NCBI GenBank assembly: GCA_045114665.1
Contig: JBGUKW010000238.1
Coordinates: forward strand, 1 to 10,842
DNA: 10,842 nucleotides
Reading direction: 5' to 3'
Source of the DNA: CADAWZ01 sp045114665
Lineage (GTDB): Bacteria; Vulcanimicrobiota; CADAWZ01
Shown: in pieces, positions 7,047 through 10,842 of the stretch
Layout: every line of letters starts with the position of its first letter
Numbering within the stretch: position 1 is the first letter of the stretch
The notes under the pieces: generated by a model
The model's input: only the letters and a program-made list of their open reading frames with translations
Told to the model about the DNA's origin: nothing
The model's database searches: none
Program-made: the position numbers and the translations under genes

Positions 7047-7074
7047 ATTATATCTCAATCATATTATAACACAA
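7047..7074 (-). promoter_or_regulatory. Candidate promoter(s) of X2
   Basis: Two perfect TATAAT boxes occur on the minus strand. The box at 7052-7047 has -35-like TTGTGT (7074-7069) 16 bp upstream. The box at 7068-7063 is preceded by TG one base away (TGTTATAAT), an extended -10. Either would give X2 its own transcript with a leader of about 80-100 nt, separate from the V1-W1-X1 operon. Confidence 0.5.
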
Positions 7075-7080
7075 AAAGTA

Positions 7081-7122
7081 AAAAAAATCATCAAAAAATA
7101 AATATTTTTTAATGATTTTTTT
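7081..7122 (-). terminator. Long AT-only inverted repeat between X1 and X2
   Basis: The arms 7081-7100 and 7103-7122 (20 bp, one mismatch that becomes a G-U pair in minus-strand RNA) centre on ATCAT, with A and T runs at both ends. It is a likely terminator for the upstream operon ending at 7405, now separated from it by the MITE copy. It has little GC, so it may be weak. Confidence 0.5.
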
Positions 7123-7140
7123 ATAATATTATTTCAAATT

Positions 7141-7282
7141 GGGACTGTGAAAAAAGTATTTTTTTATATAATTTTCGTAAATTAACTCTTTGTGTTAGTT
7201 AATAAAAAAGTGCTTGAGATTGCCACGGTCGCATAGCTCCCTCGCAATGACATCGCCTCTATTTACTTTTTTTCACAGCCCC
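7141..7282 (-). mobile_element. MITE-like repeat, copy 2 (142 bp)
   Basis: Read on the minus strand, it begins GGGGCTGTGAAAAAAAGTA and ends TACTTTTTTCACAGTCCC. The body, ATGTCATTGCGAGGGAGC, then GCGACCGTGGCAATCTCAA, then TTAACT/AGTTAA, then AATTATATAAAAAAATAC, aligns with copy 1 throughout, except that it lacks the insert of about 58 bp. The core is of the GTCATTGCGAGG...GCAATCTC kind that I recognise from short interspersed repeats in several bacterial phyla. It lies between the end of X1 and the terminator-like repeat at 7081-7122, and is inverted relative to copy 1. Confidence 0.8.
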
Positions 7283-7345
7283 TTTTGCAAATTAATTTTT
7301 AACCACTCAACTATAATTTTGCACTTTATTTTCTGAATGGCAGAT

Positions 7346-7372
7346 AATTTTATTAAAATTTGAAATAAAATT
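7346..7372 (-). terminator. Weak terminator-like inverted repeat after X1
   Basis: AATTTTATT (7346-7354) and AATAAAATT (7364-7372) form a 9-bp stem with a 9-nt loop, about 33 nt after the X1 stop. It contains no GC pair, so it is a poor terminator candidate. Confidence 0.25.
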
Positions 7373-7404
7373 TTACAAATATTATTTTAAGTTATAAATC
7401 TAAC

Positions 7405-9252
7405 TCAAATATCACTCCAAAATGTAAGCATTGGCACACCTATAGTCCTATTCAAAAAATCTATATTTTCAGCACTATAAGTTATATCCAAATAACTTAT
7501 ATTCACAGAATCATTATCAACTTCAAATAACTTATTTGTATTGAAATAAATATTAGACTCATCTAGTTCATCATCAATACCACACACAACAGCTCCATAA
7601 ATCTTCATTCTACACAAATCTTGTTCATTTGAAGTCAATTTGGGTTTAGTAACAACCTTAAAACTCTTTCTGCATGCCAAAGCTCCCTTAAAAACAGATT
7701 GTGGTGAATCATCTGTAAGCAGAACAGGTTTTAAATATATATTCTCATTTGAATATATAGCCAATCTATCTTCTGCAGATTCAATATAAGCTCCTGATAA
7801 AAATATATTTCCCATTACGACAATAGATGTCTTTGTCCCCTTCAAATAAGGAATAGAATATTTCAAATCTTCTTCATTGGTATTATGATTTCTGATTCCC
7901 CTAAAATAACTCCTATTTTCTGAACGAGCTATTAAAGAATTAATATCATTTGTTGAAGTTCTTAAGTTTTTAGAATCACCTATCAATATAAGATCTCCAT
8001 TTATATAAATAGTACAGTTTCTTCCCTCTATTCCAAATGATGAAGCCTCATTATCATCTTCATCTGATTCATCTTTAAAACAAGAAGGAAATGCAATTAC
8101 TGTTCCATCTATTGTATAGGCAGAATCACTCGATAAAGTTGGATTAGACATTTCTACTTCACAATTTGTCCCAGACAACTTCAAATTTTTTTTTAGGACA
8201 TAAACATTTTTATTTTTCATCAATAGTTCACGAATATGTTCTGACAAAGCAGAAATTGTCTCTTTCATCCACTTTTTATCATCTGTACTATATGCAGATG
8301 AAAGATATTCATCTATAGTCTCGCCTTGTAAATATGATTTTATATTACCAATAACTTCAAAATTTAAAAGATGATCGTCAATAATTTTAGGTTGCGACTC
8401 TTGAAATAGAGAGAGAATGGCATTATTTACCCCAGATGTATAAAATGTATTTTCAGTGTGAAGAACACTTCCCTTGTGATTTTTCTCTGAATCAGAATCA
8501 AAAGAAATTCCAAGTTTCTTTTCATCATTATGTGAAAAATTATGTGCAACCTTGTATCCATTCTTTGCATAATTTAGATTTACTTCATAATTTGAAATCT
8601 TTTTTAATATCAAGTCTCCATCAATTTTAGGGGGAAAACAATCATTATTTTTGACAGAAATACCAATATTTCCATCTTTATAATTTGAATATATATCTCC
8701 ATCAATTATGGTTCCACTTCGTATATCAGCTCTATAATTTCCTGAAGAAAGGCAAAATGGCCATTTTTTTGATATTACTGCTCTAAAAACTTTTCTTTTA
8801 CTATTTGAAACAGCAGATATTTTCAAATCCATAGAATAAGCAGGCACATCATCTGATGAAAAACTTCCATAAAAATTACATTTTGAAGAATATTTACCAC
8901 TATTAAAATCCATTTTAACTTGGCAATCTCTATCTATCTCAAAAGAAGAATCAAAAGATGGATCAAATTCAAAATTTTCTCCTCCAAGAACTATACTTTC
9001 CCAATCTTTCTCCAATAAATTCTTTAATTGTGAAGAATTACTTTTGTATTGCTTAGCTTGAAGTCTGTATAAAATCTGTGCTTTTGCAGATGAAGATATA
9101 AAATTAAGACGGTTATTTAAAATTTCATCATTTGCAGAATTTAATATTATACAGGATAATCCAGCTATAGCCGATGCTATTGTCATAACAAGTGCAGAAA
9201 CAGTCAATACAAACATCATGTTTCCTCTGTTTTTAATTTTTTTCAACATCAT
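7405..9252 (-). CDS. Large PilX/GspK-like minor pilin (X1), 615 aa
   Basis: This is the last gene of the V1-W1-X1 operon. The preferred start, ATG at 9252, overlaps the W1 stop as TAATG and follows GGAAGGA by 4 nt; the next codon is also ATG (9249, 7 nt away), and either may serve. Upstream in-frame codons to 9288 lie inside W1 and are ignored. The leader KKIKNRG is followed by NMMFVLTVSALVMTIASAIAG. There is no Glu at +5, as in GspK-type proteins. DVPAYSM begins near D135 and, with the following SK-x-x-R-x-V-x-A pattern and GTIIDGDIY, parallels X2. Later beta-rich stretches (CTIYINGDLILIGDS; SIVVMGNIFLSGAYI; LAIYSNENIYLKPV) suggest a beta-helical head. The end, LDITYSAENIDFLNRTIG, aligns with the X2 terminus. 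At 615 aa it is about twice the usual GspK length. An acidic run (DESDEDDNEAS) lies mid-protein. A role as tip protein or adhesin is inferred. Confidence 0.82.
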   Translation of the reverse strand: MMLKKIKNRGNMMFVLTVSALVMTIASAIAGLSCIILNSANDEILNNRLNFISSSAKAQILYRLQAKQYKSNSSQLKNLLEKDWESIVLGGENFEFDPSFDSSFEIDRDCQVKMDFNSGKYSSKCNFYGSFSSDDVPAYSMDLKISAVSNSKRKVFRAVISKKWPFCLSSGNYRADIRSGTIIDGDIYSNYKDGNIGISVKNNDCFPPKIDGDLILKKISNYEVNLNYAKNGYKVAHNFSHNDEKKLGISFDSDSEKNHKGSVLHTENTFYTSGVNNAILSLFQESQPKIIDDHLLNFEVIGNIKSYLQGETIDEYLSSAYSTDDKKWMKETISALSEHIRELLMKNKNVYVLKKNLKLSGTNCEVEMSNPTLSSDSAYTIDGTVIAFPSCFKDESDEDDNEASSFGIEGRNCTIYINGDLILIGDSKNLRTSTNDINSLIARSENRSYFRGIRNHNTNEEDLKYSIPYLKGTKTSIVVMGNIFLSGAYIESAEDRLAIYSNENIYLKPVLLTDDSPQSVFKGALACRKSFKVVTKPKLTSNEQDLCRMKIYGAVVCGIDDELDESNIYFNTNKLFEVDNDSVNISYLDITYSAENIDFLNRTIGVPMLTFWSDI

Positions 9253-9944
9253 TATTTCCTTCCATTCATCATTTCTGTAGAAGAACATAAATATTTATTT
9301 TTACCCTTATCTGTCTTATATGAGATATTAACAGATATACAACCATCATTAAATTGAGTAGGATTATCATAGCAAATAGATGTAATATCATCTATTAATA
9401 ATCGAATATATTTTCGATTAAAATTCAAAGAATCAACTGAATTTACTGCAAATTTATTTATAAAATTTGTTCTTTCATCGATATTAAAAATATTGTCATC
9501 TTCAACTTTTGGATATAATCTCATCAAATAAAGAGAAAATTCTTCCGATTTATTTTTTGATTTCACAGGATATATTACTGTAATATTGCTCCAATTTATA
9601 TCTGAATTTATTGACCTTTTTTTAAAACCAACATTATCGCTGTTCATCCCCTTTGAAGTTACATTTCCCTCTTCATCAACTGGTGAAATAAATGAAACAA
9701 CTTGGGATTGTTTAGAATCAAAAGATTTAGAAAATAAAATAGAAGATGAATCACATTTAGAAAATTCGGAATTTATGATTCTGAGTGCAACAGATATCTT
9801 TTTTATTTTCATAACAGAGGAATCAAGCTCATTCCAAATCTTTCCACTTGGAACTAAAATATTAAAAGTTATAGATAAAATAGAAACAGTTATAGCCATT
9901 GAAATAATCAACTCTGATATTGTAAAACCTCTATTTTTATACAT
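9252..9944 (-). CDS. PilW/GspJ-like minor pilin (W1)
   Basis: This is the middle gene of the V1-W1-X1 operon, 230 aa. The start chosen is ATG at 9944, with AGGTGG 8 nt upstream; an in-frame GTG at 9956 lies inside that RBS and is unlikely. The leader MYKNRG is short and basic, and the mature N-terminus FTISELIISMAITVSILSI has Glu at +5 and a hydrophobic helix. The segment IWNELDS shortly after the helix is shared with W2 (SWKEVDG) and marks the GspJ/PilW group. The rest is a soluble head with no catalytic motif. It begins 14 nt after the V1 stop and ends overlapping the X1 start by one base, so translation is probably coupled. Its place between a PilV-like and a PilX-like gene matches the usual I-J-K or V-W-X order. 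Confidence 0.85.
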   Translation of the reverse strand: MYKNRGFTISELIISMAITVSILSITFNILVPSGKIWNELDSSVMKIKKISVALRIINSEFSKCDSSSILFSKSFDSKQSQVVSFISPVDEEGNVTSKGMNSDNVGFKKRSINSDINWSNITVIYPVKSKNKSEEFSLYLMRLYPKVEDDNIFNIDERTNFINKFAVNSVDSLNFNRKYIRLLIDDITSICYDNPTQFNDGCISVNISYKTDKGKNKYLCSSTEMMNGRK

Positions 9945-9958
9945 ATTTTTTACCACCT

Positions 9959-10513
9959 TTAGACAGAATCAGCATTTCCCTTATATTTTAGCACTCTTCT
10001 TGAGTATCCAAGCCTTTTTATCTTTTTTGAAGATTTAAAATTTGGCTCACTTAAATTGTTTTCATCCCAAAATAAATCAACAGATATATCAGTAAGAAAA
10101 AATGGCATAGAATCAATGTCATATTCACTCTTTACTTTTCTGTATGTAACTATATATTTAAATAAAATATCTGTGGTGTCTGAATGAAAATTAAATGTTC
10201 CTGAATTCATATCTTCAGAAGACTTTTGAAATACATTAAATCCCAAACTAAACTTTTCAGATGAATTCAATGCCTCATCAATAGTCGAATAATTTGGAAT
10301 CATTGTATTTGTCGAGAAAAAATTACTTGGAACAGTGTTTTCACAAACTATGTTTAAAATCTTTACAGCCTCTCCTGAAGCTATATGAAAATTTTCAGCA
10401 TTAGATGAAGCTCTCAAAACAGAAGGTAGCATTCCAGCGACAAAAAACATTACAATTGACAGCAAGAAAACAGAAACAGTTGTTTCCAATATAGAAAAAC
10501 CCTTGTTTTTCAT
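9959..10513 (-). CDS. PilV/GspI-like minor pilin (V1)
   Basis: This is the first gene of the set 1 operon, 184 aa. The leader MKNKG is very short; the mature protein starts FSILETTVSVFLLSIVMFFVAG with Glu at +5. The start KG|FSILE is identical to V2, and the post-helix stretch (IASGEAVKILNIV) corresponds to V2's IATQVAESKLNEV, supporting paralogy. The RBS is AAGGAGG, only about 4 nt from the ATG, the most complete Shine-Dalgarno of the pilin genes. No convincing promoter was found upstream: TTGCTC on the minus strand near 10576 lacks a good -10. It is expected to be an inner-membrane prepilin, processed by a peptidase encoded elsewhere and assembled with W1 and X1. Confidence 0.85.
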   Translation of the reverse strand: MKNKGFSILETTVSVFLLSIVMFFVAGMLPSVLRASSNAENFHIASGEAVKILNIVCENTVPSNFFSTNTMIPNYSTIDEALNSSEKFSLGFNVFQKSSEDMNSGTFNFHSDTTDILFKYIVTYRKVKSEYDIDSMPFFLTDISVDLFWDENNLSEPNFKSSKKIKRLGYSRRVLKYKGNADSV

Positions 10514-10593
10514 AAACCCTCCTTAGTCCTATTTTTATTATTGGAAAATATTTTGATATATATTATGAATGAGCAACTTTTGTGCGGTTCAAT

Positions 10594-10618
10594 GCGGGCA
10601 AATTAGCTCCTTGCCTGC
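10594..10618. repeat. GC-rich hairpin, possibly a decayed MITE core
   Basis: GCGGGCAA (10594-10601) pairs with TTGCCTGC (10611-10618) through one G-U, loop ATTAGCTCC. The flanking TAGCTCC and GCCACGG, then AATCAATTTTTATTA, recall parts of the MITE body in the wrong spacing. A degraded relative is possible but unproven. Confidence 0.3.
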
Positions 10619-10684
10619 CACGGAAATCAATTTTTATTATTAATTTTGCAGTTAAATAATTTTCAAAAATACGATACAATGTTA

Positions 10685-10817
10685 ATATTTTTTATTTTGT
10701 AGCTGTAAGGCAATGAACTGAATCAGTTTTTTTCGTAGTAGATATAAAAATTAAAATGTTAATTATCGAAAAAAACTGTCTGAAGTGAATGCCTTATTGC
10801 TAAAAATAAAAAAATAG
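10685..10817. repeat. Imperfect inverted repeat, arms about 50 bp
   Basis: The inner arms are perfect: CAGTTTTTTTCG (10724-10735) and CGAAAAAAACTG (10767-10778). Further out, AGCTGTAAGGCA and (reverse complement) AGCAATAAGGCA agree, then T-rich outer ends match. The 31-bp centre is AT-rich. It looks like a small terminal-repeat element or a cruciform-forming site, and it has no ORF. Confidence 0.5.
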
Positions 10818-10842
10818 TATTTTTGAAAATTATTATGAACTA

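Larger units (their letters stand above)
10514..10842. other. Gene-free region upstream of V1
   Basis: I see no coding potential. It holds a GC-richer hairpin (10594-10618), a large imperfect inverted repeat (10685-10817), and no strong promoter for V1. It may be old mobile repeats; the right side continues beyond the window. Confidence 0.5.

Noticed and set aside
7135..7293. CAAATT flanking MITE copy 2 as a target-site duplication
   Set aside because: It abuts the element on the left but lies several bases away on the right, and no equivalent is seen at copy 1.
9253..9288. Upstream extension of X1 by 12 codons
   Set aside because: It would put extra residues before the prepilin leader and overlap W1; the start at 9252 has a good RBS and the TAATG junction.
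9586..10038. 150-aa plus-strand reading frame across W1 and V1
   Set aside because: It runs antisense across two convincing prepilin genes and their junction, with no RBS.

Overview
The window is AT-rich DNA from a diderm-type bacterium. It is dominated by genes for type IV pilin-like (class III signal peptide) proteins. The phylum cannot be fixed from the sequence. Low GC, short repeats with a GTCATTGCGAGG core and oversized PilX/GspK-like proteins would fit several uncultured lineages, such as Elusimicrobiota, Riflebacteria-like bacteria or non-photosynthetic Cyanobacteriota. I could not choose among them.

Layout from left to right. (1) 2-403: the 3' part of a plus-strand SpoU-family 2'-O-ribose rRNA methyltransferase, most like RlmB. 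(2) 423-622: a MITE-like repeat with 18-bp terminal inverted repeats. (3) 2187-639, minus strand: a two-gene pilin operon (GspI/PilV-like, then GspJ/PilW-like) behind a strong sigma-70-type promoter. (4) 2433-3641, plus strand, divergent from that operon: a secreted protein with two canonical EF-hand loops, in a base and codon style unlike its neighbours, ending at a good terminator. (5) 3701-4289: about 590 bp with no gene but several inverted repeats. (6) 6961-4364, minus strand: a giant PilX/GspK-like protein (865 aa) ending at a 57-bp perfect palindrome. (7) 7141-7282: a second, oppositely oriented copy of the MITE. (8) 10513-7405, minus strand: a compact three-gene operon, PilV/GspI-like, PilW/GspJ-like and a 615-aa PilX/GspK-like protein. 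(9) 10514-10842: gene-free, repeat-rich DNA.

The six pilin-like genes form two paralogous V-W-X sets. Set 1 (10513-7405) is intact, in the usual minor-pilin order and tightly coupled. Set 2 is split: X2 has its own promoter region and terminator, and V2-W2 lie about 2.2 kb away, with the secreted EF-hand gene and a structured intergenic region between. The two X proteins share N-terminal, mid-protein (DVP-YSM) and C-terminal features. Both are much longer than typical GspK or PilX, because of beta-rich insertions. The likely product is two alternative tip complexes of a type IV pilus or pseudopilus. The major pilin, ATPase, secretin and prepilin peptidase are not here and must be encoded elsewhere. 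The inverted MITE copies bracket set 2 plus the EF-hand gene as a block of about 6.5 kb.
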